DNA of 64,000 bases from Actinoplanes sp. L3-i22 (GTDB lineage: Bacteria > Actinomycetota > Actinomycetes > Mycobacteriales > Micromonosporaceae): assembly GCF_019704555.1 (NCBI RefSeq), contig NZ_AP024745.1, positions 10,467,501-10,531,500 of the forward strand, in the 5' to 3' direction. Below the pieces are notes generated by a model. It did not search any database and was not told the origin of the DNA. It saw nothing but the letters and a program-made list of their open reading frames with translations. This document shows, in pieces, positions 17,541 through 26,424 of the stretch; position 1 is the first letter of the stretch; every line of letters starts with the position of its first letter. The position numbers were made by a program, and so were the translations under genes.

Positions 17541-20500
17541 CTAGACCGCGACGCCGGCGGAGCTGGTCATCCAGGCCAGCACCTCGGTCGGGCCGAGCGG
17601 GCTGGAGAACAGGAAGCCCTGGCCGAGCGGGCAGCCCATCTGGATCAGCAGGTCGCGATGGGCCATGTCCTCGATCCCCTCGGCGACCACGACGAGCTGC
17701 AGCGACCGGGCCAGGCTCACGATCCCGCCGACCAGCTGCGGACTGGTCACCATGTCGTCGATGAAGGTCTTGTCGATCTTCACGATGTCGATCGGGTGTT
17801 GCCGCAGGTAGCCGAGCGACGAGTAGCCCGTCCCGAAGTCGTCGATGGCGATCCGGATGCCCATCTCGCGGAGCACCCCGAGGTCGGCCCAGATCCGCTG
17901 CTCGTCGTCCTTCATCAGCAACGTCTCGGTGATCTCCAACATCAACGACTCCGGGGGTACGCCGGTGTGCTGCAGCGCGTTGCGGACCTGGTCGACGAAG
18001 CCGGCCTCGCGGAACTGCCGCACCGACACGTTGACGCTGACGTAGGGCGCGCTGCCGGCCGGCAGGATCCGCCGCCACTCGGAGACCGTGCGCAGCGCCT
18101 CCTCCAGCACCCAGCGGCCCATCGGCACGATCAGGCCGCTCTCCTCGGCGACCTCGATGAACTGGTCCGGGGTGATCACGCCGCGGTTCGGGTGGGCCCA
18201 GCGGACCAGCGCCTCGAAGCCGGCCGCCCGGCCGTCGATCAGGTCCACGATCGGCTGGTAGTGCAGCAGGAAGTGCCCCTCGTTGACCGCGTGGTCGAGG
18301 GCCGAGCGCAGTTCCAGCCGTTCCACCATCTCGGCGTGCAGGTGCCGCTGGTAGCGCCGCCACTGGTTCTTGCCGGCCCCCTTGGCCACGTAGAGGGCGA
18401 GGTCGGCCTGGCGCAGCAGCTCGTCCGAGTCGTTGCCCTCCAGGGTGGTGGTGATGCCGATGCTGGTCATCGCGTGCAGCGGCTTGGCGTCGGTGGGGAT
18501 CGCGGTGGCGAGCGCGGCCAGGATCCGGTTCGCGGTCTCCTCCACCGCGCCCGGATCGTTGACGTTCTCGACCAGGGCGGCGAACTCGTCGCCGCCGAGC
18601 CGGGCGGCGGTGTCGTCGGCCCGCAGCGAGCCGGCGATCCGGTGGGCCACCTCGATCAGCAGCTGGTCGCCGATCGCGTGCCCGAGCGTGTCGTTGACGA
18701 TCTTGAAGTCGTCCAGGTCGATGAAGAGCACGCCGACCACCGAGCCGTCCCGGGCGCTGCGGGCCAGCGCGTGCTTGAGCCGGTCGGTGAAGAGCACCCG
18801 GTTGGCCAGCCCGGTCATCGCGTCGTGGAACGCCCGGTAGGTCAGCTCCTGCTCGAGTTTGCGCTGCTCGGTGACGTCCCGCATGGTGATGACCAGGCCG
18901 GCCACACTGGGGTCGGCGCGCAGGTCGCGGCAGTGCAGTTCGAGCAGCAGCTCGGTGCCGCGGGCGTTCAGCGCCCGGAAGTCCAGCTGCTCCGGGTCGT
19001 CCGCGCCGCCGCGCACCCCGGCCAGCAGGGCGGCCAGCCGGTTCCGGTCCCCCGGGTGCATCACGTCGGGCAGCCGCACCCCGGTCGGGTCGGCGCCGAA
19101 GACCCCGAGGGCGGACGGGCTGGCGTACCGGATCCGGTCGTCCCCGTCCAGGATGGTGATCACGTCGGCGGTGTTCCGGATCAGGGTCCGGAAGTACGCC
19201 TCGCTGTTGCGCTGGGCCACCTCGTGACTGAGCGCGATCCGTTCCAGGGCCAGCGCCACCTGCCCGGCCAGCACCTCCACCGAGCGCAGCAACTCGCGCA
19301 GCGCCCAGCCGGGCGCGCCCACGTGCAGCACCCCGACCAGCGAGTCGCCGTGCGGCCGGTCCTGCAGCACCATCGGGCAGCGCAGCGTCTCGGCGAACTG
19401 GGTGAGCCGGACCGAGACCGCCCAGTCCACGTCCCGGGTGTGCACCAGCCGGGCCGCGGTGCCGGTGGCCCGGTCGACCGCGGCCTGCGCGGCGGCCTCC
19501 GGCGAGGACGGCTCGACCTGGGCGATGCTGATCGCCAGCACCACGCCGTGCGGCACGTCGCCGGGCAGCAGCTGGGCGACCGTGGTGCGGACCGCCAGCC
19601 CGACCGCCTCGGCGTCGGCCGCCGAGACCAGCGCCGCGGACGCCTCGCGCAGCGCGCGCTCGCGGGCCATCGCCTGCCGGTGGCTGGTCATGATCCCGGA
19701 CATCCGGGCCAGCACCAGCATCAGCATCAGCAGGCTGAGCAGCGCCACCAGGAACAGGCCGGCCACCTGGCCGTCCTGGAACATCTTGACCATCAGCACG
19801 GTCGGCGCGGCCAGCGCGGCGACCGCCAGCAGGGCCAGCCGGCCGCGACTGGTCTCCGCGGCCGGGGCGGCGGCCTGGCGGGTCAGCTCGGCCATCGACG
19901 GGATCAGGGCGGCCATCGCCGCGGTCGCGTAGAGGGCCAGTTGCCCGTACGCCGACTCCCGCACCACGTCCGCGATCAGCATCGCGCCGGTGCCCGCGCC
20001 CAGCCAGTACCCGGAGGCGACCAGCCGGCCCGGCACCACCGCGAGCCGGATCAGCAGGCCCAGGCAGAGCAGGTCGGCGACCGGCAGCAGCTGTTCCATC
20101 CCGCCGACGGTGATGTCGGACATCCGCGGCCCGACCACGAACGTCCAGATCAGCAGCGCCACCCCGGAGGTGACGATGAGCGCGTCGAGCAGGCCCGGCA
20201 CGTCCCGGGCCGAGCCGGTCCGGCGCCGCACGAACCCGGCCAGCGCGAACGCCAGCACCGGGTACGAGGCCAGCAGCAGGCCGGTGCCGACCGGCGCCAG
20301 CCAGAGCAGCCAGTTGGTGAGGAAGGACGGGGCGTTGCCGATCGCGGCGCCCAGCCCGGAGAGCGCGGCCCCGCCGGAGAGCAGCCACCAGGGCAGCCGG
20401 TCGTCCGGCTGACTGCGGTACGTGCCGACCAGCACGCCGACGGCCGCGGACAGGCCACCGGCCAGGATCAGCCAGCCCTGCACGGCCGGGACGACGGCGT

Positions 20501-20561
20501 AGACGACGCCGAGGATCACGATCCAGGCGCCGAAGAGGGCGGCCGGCCATCGCGTCGGCAT
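17541..20561 (-). CDS. Membrane GAF-PAS-GGDEF-EAL cyclic-di-GMP protein
   Basis: The protein has about 1,006 residues. The first 300 carry eight or nine membrane helices (MASE-like sensor). A GAF-like region (about 310-450) and a PAS domain (about 455-580) follow. The GGDEF domain has an intact GGDEF signature near residue 656, and the EAL domain (about 750-1000) has EALVRW, EITETLL, DDFGTGYSSL and KIDKTFI. Both catalytic halves therefore look active, so it may make or break c-di-GMP depending on its signal. The ATG at 20561 has GGGAGG 9 nt upstream; a GTG at 20570 abuts that site and is less likely. Confidence 0.92.
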   Translation of the reverse strand: MPTRWPAALFGAWIVILGVVYAVVPAVQGWLILAGGLSAAVGVLVGTYRSQPDDRLPWWLLSGGAALSGLGAAIGNAPSFLTNWLLWLAPVGTGLLLASYPVLAFALAGFVRRRTGSARDVPGLLDALIVTSGVALLIWTFVVGPRMSDITVGGMEQLLPVADLLCLGLLIRLAVVPGRLVASGYWLGAGTGAMLIADVVRESAYGQLALYATAAMAALIPSMAELTRQAAAPAAETSRGRLALLAVAALAAPTVLMVKMFQDGQVAGLFLVALLSLLMLMLVLARMSGIMTSHRQAMARERALREASAALVSAADAEAVGLAVRTTVAQLLPGDVPHGVVLAISIAQVEPSSPEAAAQAAVDRATGTAARLVHTRDVDWAVSVRLTQFAETLRCPMVLQDRPHGDSLVGVLHVGAPGWALRELLRSVEVLAGQVALALERIALSHEVAQRNSEAYFRTLIRNTADVITILDGDDRIRYASPSALGVFGADPTGVRLPDVMHPGDRNRLAALLAGVRGGADDPEQLDFRALNARGTELLLELHCRDLRADPSVAGLVITMRDVTEQRKLEQELTYRAFHDAMTGLANRVLFTDRLKHALARSARDGSVVGVLFIDLDDFKIVNDTLGHAIGDQLLIEVAHRIAGSLRADDTAARLGGDEFAALVENVNDPGAVEETANRILAALATAIPTDAKPLHAMTSIGITTTLEGNDSDELLRQADLALYVAKGAGKNQWRRYQRHLHAEMVERLELRSALDHAVNEGHFLLHYQPIVDLIDGRAAGFEALVRWAHPNRGVITPDQFIEVAEESGLIVPMGRWVLEEALRTVSEWRRILPAGSAPYVSVNVSVRQFREAGFVDQVRNALQHTGVPPESLMLEITETLLMKDDEQRIWADLGVLREMGIRIAIDDFGTGYSSLGYLRQHPIDIVKIDKTFIDDMVTSPQLVGGIVSLARSLQLVVVAEGIEDMAHRDLLIQMGCPLGQGFLFSSPLGPTEVLAWMTSSAGVAV

Positions 20562-20646
20562 CCCCGTCACCCTCCCGACTCAGGTTCTTTCAACGGACTC
20601 TTCGGCTGGTAGATCACCGATCTGAGGGAAAGGGGACAATCGTCGG

Positions 20647-21276
20647 GTGCTCCTCGATTTCGTACGCGCCCACACCGTTCTCGCCCCGGTCCCGTTCGTC
20701 CCGGAGATCGCCCTTCGGCAGGCCGAGGAGCCGATCGCGCTCTGGGAGGCGACCGAGGCGGGCGGCGCCGAGCAGCCGCCGCCGTTCTGGGCGTTCGCCT
20801 GGGCCGGCGGGCAGGCGCTGGCCCGGCACATCCTGGACGATCCGGACCTGGTCGCCGGGCGCAGCGTGCTGGACCTGGCGACCGGCTCCGGCCTGGTCGC
20901 GGTCGCGGCGGCGCGGGCCGGGGCGGCCCCGGTGATCGCGAACGACATCGACCCGCTGTCGCTGGCCGCCGCCGCGGCCAACGCCGAGGACAACCGGGTG
21001 GCGGTCCAGACGATCGAGGGCGACCTGCTGGACACCGACGAGAAGTACGGCGTGGTCCTGGCCGGCGACGTCTTCTACAGCCGGGAGATGGCCGGGCGGG
21101 TGCTGCCGTTCCTGCGGCGGGCCGCCGGGCGGGGGTCGCTCGTCCTGGTCGGTGACCCGGGGCGGGCCTATCTGCCGGCCGGGATGGTCAAGCGGGCGAC
21201 CTATGACGTGCCGGTGATCGAGGCGCTGGAGAGCTGCACGATTCGCCGTACGTCGGTCTGGCAGGTTTTGTCCTAA
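20647..21276 (+). CDS. Class I SAM-dependent methyltransferase
   Basis: A 209-residue protein with the SAM-binding loop VLDLATGSGLVAVAAARAGA, the acidic NDIDP after strand 2, and a GDVFY motif where the substrate is expected. The pattern matches the small ETFB-lysine/nicotinamide-type methyltransferase group. The GTG start follows GACAAT by 6 nt, a leaderless layout, and is divergent from the GGDEF-EAL gene. The substrate is unknown. Confidence 0.8.
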   Translation: MLLDFVRAHTVLAPVPFVPEIALRQAEEPIALWEATEAGGAEQPPPFWAFAWAGGQALARHILDDPDLVAGRSVLDLATGSGLVAVAAARAGAAPVIANDIDPLSLAAAAANAEDNRVAVQTIEGDLLDTDEKYGVVLAGDVFYSREMAGRVLPFLRRAAGRGSLVLVGDPGRAYLPAGMVKRATYDVPVIEALESCTIRRTSVWQVLS

Positions 21277-21287
21277 TTTTTTGTGCC

Positions 21288-22025
21288 TTATTTTAAGTTT
21301 TCGGACAAAAGCTCGATCAGCCCGAAGCCGTCCTTGACGATCACGTCCGGCTCCGGGCTGAGCAGCGGATCGTCCGGGTCCCTGCGGGCGGACGGCATCA
21401 GGATCGCCCTGGCCACGTCGGCGCGGCGGGCACAGGCCACGTCCCGCCGCCGGCTGTCACCGACGAACCAGCACGCCGCCGGCGGCACCTTGAGCACGTC
21501 GGTGGCGTTCCAGATCATCTGCGGGTTGGGCTTGCGCACGCCCGCCTCGTCGCTGTAGATCTGCACCGCGAAGTAGTGGCCCAGGCCTGCCTGGGCCAGG
21601 TAGTCCCGGTGCGCGGCGCCGCTCAGCGTGTTGCTGACCACGGCCAGCGGGACGTCCGCCGCGGCGTAGGCGGCCAGCGCCTCCGGAATGCCGGGCCGCA
21701 CCGCCCAGCCGCTGCGCCAGGCCCAGTCGTAGCTGAGCTTGGCGATCGCGGTGCGGACCCGTACCTGCGCGGCCGGCGGCCAGCCCGGGATCACGAAACG
21801 CTCCCAGACCTCGGCCTGCGGCAGCTCGTCCGGGGAGTCCTCGTCGCGCCAGCGGGCGTACTCGATGCCCGCGTCGGTCAGCGACTGCAGGATCTCGCCG
21901 GGCGAGAGCGCGCCGTGGATCAGGTTGTAGACCCGGAGCACCAGCTCGGGCGAGGCCGTCCGGGCCCGCGGCGGCGAGTCGGCCAGCACCCCGCCGAAGT
22001 CCAGGAGCAGAGCCGCCGGCGTCAT
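21288..22025 (-). CDS. HAD-family hydrolase
   Basis: A 245-residue phosphatase-like protein with the four HAD motifs: LDFGGVLAD, a Ser in VVSNTL, the Lys in RKPNP and GDSRRRD. Its ATG overlaps the stop of the ROK kinase gene by 4 nt (ATGA), so the two are translationally coupled at the end of the bioF-bioD operon. The substrate is probably a small phosphate ester. Confidence 0.85.
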   Translation of the reverse strand: MTPAALLLDFGGVLADSPPRARTASPELVLRVYNLIHGALSPGEILQSLTDAGIEYARWRDEDSPDELPQAEVWERFVIPGWPPAAQVRVRTAIAKLSYDWAWRSGWAVRPGIPEALAAYAAADVPLAVVSNTLSGAAHRDYLAQAGLGHYFAVQIYSDEAGVRKPNPQMIWNATDVLKVPPAACWFVGDSRRRDVACARRADVARAILMPSARRDPDDPLLSPEPDVIVKDGFGLIELLSENLK

Positions 22026-22789
22026 CGCTGCCCCAGCGTCCAGGCGCGTACCCCGCCGACGATGCCGGCCGTGTTCGGCACCACCACCACGTCGTCCCCC
22101 ATCCGGGCGAGCTGGGCCGGCGTGATCAGCCGGGAGTTGCCGCCACCGAGATAGACCCGGTCCCACAGGAAGACCGGCCGCAGCCCCTCGATCACGTTAC
22201 GGACCCGGCGGGACCAGAGCGCGTCACCGAGCCGGCGGCGCTCGTGCTCCCCGATGTACGTGTCGTAGGACATCCCCCAGCGCACCGGGGCCTGCGACAT
22301 CTCCAGGTGCGGCGCCAGCCCGCCGCCGTCGAACAGCGCGCAGCCCAGCCCGGTGCCGAGGGTCAGCACCAGCTCGCAGCCGGTGCCGGCGACCACCCCG
22401 GCGCCGTGCACCTCGGCGTCGTTGAGCACCAGCGTGGGCAGCCCGAACGCCTCCGCCAGGGCGGTCCGCGCGTCGAACCCGCGCCACGCCTCGACCAGCT
22501 CCGGGTCCACCCTGGTGCGCGGGCCGCTCCGGGTGACGTAGTGCGGCGTCGCCACCACCACGCCGTGCCGGATCATGCCGGGCATCCCCACGGTGACCCG
22601 GTCCGCGTTCGGCAGCTGGCCGCCCAGGTCGACCAGGGTCTTGACGAACAGCTCCGGGGGCAACGGGTACGGCGTGGGCACCCGGATCGGATGCGCCCGC
22701 ATCGTGCCCGCGTCATCGAGGACCGAGCCCTTGATCCCGCCACCACCACAGTCGATCGTCAAGGTGAAAGTCACGCCGCCAGTTTGCAT
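22022..22789 (-). CDS. ROK-family kinase (polyphosphate-glucokinase-like)
   Basis: A 255-residue sugar-kinase-fold protein. The phosphate loop reads IDCGGGGIKG, the second phosphate motif LTLGTGLGCALF, and the C-terminus has YLGGGNSRLI. The layout matches polyphosphate glucokinases more than large ROK repressors, and no helix-turn-helix is present. GGAGGTGGG lies 5 nt before the ATG. It sits between bioD (41 nt upstream) and the HAD hydrolase, so a phosphorylation/dephosphorylation pair is encoded in the biotin operon. Confidence 0.8.
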   Translation of the reverse strand: MQTGGVTFTLTIDCGGGGIKGSVLDDAGTMRAHPIRVPTPYPLPPELFVKTLVDLGGQLPNADRVTVGMPGMIRHGVVVATPHYVTRSGPRTRVDPELVEAWRGFDARTALAEAFGLPTLVLNDAEVHGAGVVAGTGCELVLTLGTGLGCALFDGGGLAPHLEMSQAPVRWGMSYDTYIGEHERRRLGDALWSRRVRNVIEGLRPVFLWDRVYLGGGNSRLITPAQLARMGDDVVVVPNTAGIVGGVRAWTLGQR

Positions 22790-22830
22790 GGAACCCACCT
22801 CCCGACACCGCAATTGTGACGGGAGCGTCG

Positions 22831-23892
22831 CTATCCCGCCTCTTCTGCCCAGACGCGCCAGTTGTCCAGAACGCCGTGCAGGGCCGGGGTGAGCCAGCCC
22901 GGGGCGGATCGCCGGAAGACCCCCGGATCCATCGACCCGGCGCCCTGCGGCAGCGCCCCGACCAGGTGCGGGACCAGCTCGCTGAGGTTCGCCCAGTGCA
23001 CCAGCTCGGGCTCGCTGGGCCAGGCCCCGAGGATCACCTTGGCCGGCACGCCGCGCCGGTCGAGCGCCTCCAGGGTGAGCGCGGTGTGGTTCAGCGTGCC
23101 GAGCCCGGCCCGTGCCACCACCAGCACGTTCGCGCCGAGCGCGGTGGCCAGGTCGGCGAACGTCCAGGCCTCCCCGGACGGCCGCAGGCCCATCGGCACC
23201 AGCAGGCCGCCGGCCCCCTCGACCAGGACCAGGTCGTGTTTCTCGGCCTCGGCCCGGATCGCGTCGACGACGTTGTAGAGCTCCAGCGGCGGCAGGTCGG
23301 CGACCCGGGCCGCGGCCAGCGGGGCGAGCGGCTCGGGATATTCCGCGAGGGTCTTCACCGTGTCCGGCCCGGCCAGGCGGGTGACGACCTCGGCGTCGGT
23401 GGGCTCGCCGGTGATCGTGCCGGTCTGCCCCGGCTTGAGGACCGCGACCCGGAGGCCCGCGGCCTGCGCGGCGGCGGCGACCGCGGCGGTCGCGACGGTC
23501 TTGCCGACCCCGGTGTCGGTGCCGGTGACCAGGACGATCCCGTGCCACTCCCCCGGCGCGACGACCCGGCGCGGGGCGGCGGCCGGTTCCGGTTTCGGCG
23601 CCTCCGGCTCCGCCGGCGGCGTCTCGACAGGGTCGGCGGTGGTCGGGCTGGGCTCTTCGGCCTCCGGCTCGGTGGGCGGCGCGGTCACAACCGGCGACGG
23701 TACGCCCTCAACCCGCCCCTCGTCTCCCACAACGTGTCCGCCGCCGTGCGCCAGCAGCGGATCGGCCTCGTCCAGCACCCGGGTCGGCGCCGGCACCGGC
23801 AGGCCGTGCCCGCCGCTGCGCCAGCCGCGCGGGAGTGGGGTGACCGCGACGCCCGGGTAGAACGAGGCGGTCCGGGGCGGGTCGGCGTTCAT
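22831..23892 (-). CDS. bioD: Dethiobiotin synthetase with an N-terminal extension
   Basis: The C-terminal 235 residues are a complete BioD: P-loop GTDTGVGKT, KPGQTG and EGAGGLLVPMG. It carboxylates 7,8-diaminopelargonate to dethiobiotin. The first 115 residues are unusual: a compact segment (TASFYPGVAVTPLP, then WRSGGHGLPVP and TRVLDEADPLL) followed by a Pro/Glu-rich linker. The ATG overlaps the bioF stop (ATGA), which supports this start rather than an internal one at the BioD domain. Confidence 0.9.
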   Translation of the reverse strand: MNADPPRTASFYPGVAVTPLPRGWRSGGHGLPVPAPTRVLDEADPLLAHGGGHVVGDEGRVEGVPSPVVTAPPTEPEAEEPSPTTADPVETPPAEPEAPKPEPAAAPRRVVAPGEWHGIVLVTGTDTGVGKTVATAAVAAAAQAAGLRVAVLKPGQTGTITGEPTDAEVVTRLAGPDTVKTLAEYPEPLAPLAAARVADLPPLELYNVVDAIRAEAEKHDLVLVEGAGGLLVPMGLRPSGEAWTFADLATALGANVLVVARAGLGTLNHTALTLEALDRRGVPAKVILGAWPSEPELVHWANLSELVPHLVGALPQGAGSMDPGVFRRSAPGWLTPALHGVLDNWRVWAEEAG

Positions 23893-25040
23893 GGTGCGCA
23901 CTCCACGATCACGTCCAGAGCCCGGGCGAAGTCCGCCTCGGGCACGCCCGCGTTCACCGTCAGCCGCAGGCGCGAGCTGCCGTCCGGGGTCGACGGCGGC
24001 CGGAAACAGCCGACCGCCACCCCGCGGTCCCGGCAGTCCGCGGCCCAGCCGACGGCGGCCTCCGGGCCCGGGGCGACCACCGAGAGCACCCCGGCCGCCG
24101 GGTCGGTGACCGGGAACCCGGCGGCGCGCAGCCGCGCGGCGATCCGGGCGCCCCGCTCGAACAGCGTCGCGCGCCGGTCGTCGGCGGCCCGGGCCAGCCC
24201 GATCGCGGCGTGCACGCCGGCCACCACGGCCGGCGGCGGGGCGGTGTCGTAGATGAACGTGCGGCCGGTGTCGACCAGGTGCCGGATCACCGGCGCGGCG
24301 CCGGCGACCACCCCACCCGCGCCACCGAGCGACTTGGACAGCGTGGCGGTGACCACCACGTCCGGCCGGCCGGCCAGCCCCGCCGCCACCACGCCGCCGC
24401 TGCCGGCCGGGCCGAGCAGGCCGAGCGCGTGCGCGTCGTCGACGATCAGCAGCGCGCCGCGGGCCGAGGTGACCGCGTACAGCTCGGCGAGCGGGGCCAG
24501 GTCGCCGTCGACCGAGAAGACCGACTCGGTGACCACCACCGCGGTCCGGCCCGGGTGCGCGTCCAGGATCGCGGCGACGCCGGCCGGGTCGTTGTGCGGC
24601 GCGACCCGGACCGGCAAGCCGGAGATCTTGCAGCCGTCGATCAGCGACGCGTGGTTGTACGCGTCGGACACGACCAGGTCGGCGATCGTGGCGGCGGCCC
24701 GGACGACCGCCAGGTTCGCCAGGTAGCCCGAGGAGAAGACCAGCGCGGACTCCGCCGCGAGCCAGCCGGCCAGCTCGGACTCCAGCGCGGTGTGCGCCTC
24801 GGTGGTGCCGCGGACCAGGCGCGAGCCGGTGGCGCCCAGGCCGTACGTCTCCAGGGCGGACCGCGCCGCGTCGACCACCGTGACGTGGTCGGCCAGGCCG
24901 AGGTAATCGTTCCCGGCCAGATCGACGACCCGGTCGCCGGCCGGCCGTGGCGTGAGCTGACGGGTGAGACCCGCCTTGGCCCGTTCGCGGGCCAGGCGAT
25001 CGAGCGACCCCAGCCAGTCCACAACGCCCCCAGAGATCAC
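23889..25040 (-). CDS. bioF: 8-amino-7-oxononanoate synthase
   Basis: A 383-residue PLP enzyme of the alpha-oxoamine synthase family, which joins pimeloyl thioester and alanine in biotin synthesis. It shows GNDYLGLA, SGYLANL, the DDAHALG cofactor motif and TLSKSLGG with the Schiff-base Lys. It is the single-function relative of the AOS domain at the end of the PKS at 471. The GTG at 25040 follows TAGTTT by 9 nt on the minus strand; a second in-frame GTG at 25022 is also possible. It is the first gene of the minus-strand biotin operon. Confidence 0.93.
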   Translation of the reverse strand: MISGGVVDWLGSLDRLARERAKAGLTRQLTPRPAGDRVVDLAGNDYLGLADHVTVVDAARSALETYGLGATGSRLVRGTTEAHTALESELAGWLAAESALVFSSGYLANLAVVRAAATIADLVVSDAYNHASLIDGCKISGLPVRVAPHNDPAGVAAILDAHPGRTAVVVTESVFSVDGDLAPLAELYAVTSARGALLIVDDAHALGLLGPAGSGGVVAAGLAGRPDVVVTATLSKSLGGAGGVVAGAAPVIRHLVDTGRTFIYDTAPPPAVVAGVHAAIGLARAADDRRATLFERGARIAARLRAAGFPVTDPAAGVLSVVAPGPEAAVGWAADCRDRGVAVGCFRPPSTPDGSSRLRLTVNAGVPEADFARALDVIVECAP

Positions 25041-25106
25041 GAGAACCGGAAACTATCACCCCCTACGGCAGTCTCTGCCGCGCCGGGAAGTCTGTAGGGT
25101 ACGGAC
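25041..25106. promoter_or_regulatory. Divergent biotin promoter region
   Basis: Only 66 bp separate bioF and bioB. TAGTTT (minus, about 25050-25055) and TAGGGT (plus, 25094-25099) are the likely -10 boxes, each placing the start codon at or near the mRNA 5' end. No clear BirA- or BioQ-type dyad was found between them. Confidence 0.5.
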
Positions 25107-26102
25107 ATGCCTCAGATCCTCGACCGGGCACGTACCCAAGTCCTCGACAACGGCGCCGGCCTCGATCAGGCCGAGATCCTCGAGATCCTGCGACTGCCCG
25201 ACGAGGACCTGCCCGACCTCCTCCAACTCGCCCACGACGTCCGCATGAAGTGGTGCGGCCCGGAGGTCGAGGTCGAGGGGATCGTCTCGCTGAAGACCGG
25301 CGGCTGCCCGGAGGACTGCCACTTCTGCTCCCAGTCCGGGCTGTTCTCGTCCCCGGTCCGGTCCCTCTGGCTGGACATCCCGTCCCTGGTCAAGGCCGCC
25401 GAGCAGACCGCCGCGACGGGCGCCACCGAGTTCTGCATCGTGGCCGCCGTCCGCGGTCCGGACCAGCGCCTGATGGACCAGATGCGGCAGGGCGTCAAGG
25501 CGATCAAGGAAGCCGTCGACATCCAGGTCGCCGCGAGCCTCGGCATGCTCACCCAGGAGCAGGTCGACGACCTGGTCGACATGGGCGTGCACCGCTACAA
25601 CCACAACCTCGAGACCTGCGAGTCCTACTTCCCGAACGTGGTGACCACCCATTCGTGGGAGGAGCGCTGGTCCACGCTGACGATGGTCCGCGAGTCCGGG
25701 ATGGAGGTCTGCTGCGGCGGCATCCTCGGCCTGGGCGAGACGATCGAGCAGCGGGCCGAGTTCGCCGCGCAGCTCGCCCAGCTGGACCCGCACGAGGTCC
25801 CGCTGAACTTCCTCAACCCGCGGCCCGGCACGCCGCTCGGCGACCGCCCGGTGGTCGAGGGCAAGGACGCGCTGCGCGCGATCGCCGCCTTCCGGCTGGC
25901 GATGCCCAAGACCATTCTTCGGTACGCGGGTGGCCGCGAGATCACGCTCGGCGACCTGGGCACCCGTGAAGGTCTGCTCGGCGGCATCAACGCCGTGATC
26001 GTCGGCAACTACCTGACCACGCTGGGCCGGCCCGCGACCGCGGACCTGGAGCTGCTGCAGGACCTGAAGATGCCGGTCAAGTCGCTGTCCGCGACGTTCT
26101 GA
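25107..26102 (+). CDS. bioB: Biotin synthase (radical SAM)
   Basis: A 331-residue BioB that inserts sulfur into dethiobiotin. The radical-SAM cluster motif CPEDCHFC uses Cys67, Cys71 and Cys74. Other family blocks include YNHNLET and GGILGLGE. The ATG lies 7 nt after TAGGGT. Its stop overlaps the start of bsaP (TGATG). Confidence 0.96.
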   Translation: MPQILDRARTQVLDNGAGLDQAEILEILRLPDEDLPDLLQLAHDVRMKWCGPEVEVEGIVSLKTGGCPEDCHFCSQSGLFSSPVRSLWLDIPSLVKAAEQTAATGATEFCIVAAVRGPDQRLMDQMRQGVKAIKEAVDIQVAASLGMLTQEQVDDLVDMGVHRYNHNLETCESYFPNVVTTHSWEERWSTLTMVRESGMEVCCGGILGLGETIEQRAEFAAQLAQLDPHEVPLNFLNPRPGTPLGDRPVVEGKDALRAIAAFRLAMPKTILRYAGGREITLGDLGTREGLLGGINAVIVGNYLTTLGRPATADLELLQDLKMPVKSLSATF

Positions 26103-26296
26103 TGACGGCGCCGCTGATGACCTACTGCGACCGGTGCGGGGAGCCGGCCTCGGCCGGTGACCACGCGGCCTGCGCGGCGGCCCGCGAGCTGGAGCCGCCC
26201 CGCTTCTGCCCGGCGTGCCGCCGCCGCATGAAGGTCCAGGTCGTCCCGACCGGCTGGACGGCCACCTGCGTCGAGCACGGCACCCGCACCGGCTGA
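26102..26296 (+). CDS. bsaP: Biotin synthase auxiliary protein BsaP
   Basis: A 64-residue Cys-rich protein with two CxxC pairs (Cys9/Cys12 and Cys36/Cys39), a further Cys24 and Cys56, and the family strings YCDRCGEP and [10 protein letters not shown]. Actinobacterial BsaP supports BioB activity, probably in Fe-S handling. Here it overlaps bioB by 1 nt, so the two are coupled. Confidence 0.85.
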   Translation: MTAPLMTYCDRCGEPASAGDHAACAAARELEPPRFCPACRRRMKVQVVPTGWTATCVEHGTRTG

Positions 26297-26383
26297 CCGC
26301 CGCGGCCGGCCACCGTCGCGCCTCGCGGCATCGGCCCGGGCAACGCGGTCGGCATTCCGCCCGGCGCGCGGACCCAGGGTGAC

Positions 26384-26407
26384 GGCGGGCCCGAACCGGT
26401 GCCCGCC
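26384..26407. terminator. Stem-loop between the convergent bsaP and ACT-GNAT genes
   Basis: GGCGGGC (26384-26390) pairs with GCCCGCC (26401-26407) across a 10-nt loop. It has no T-tract. It could end transcription from both sides. Confidence 0.45.
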
Positions 26408-26424
26408 GCCACTCCTCTCACCCA

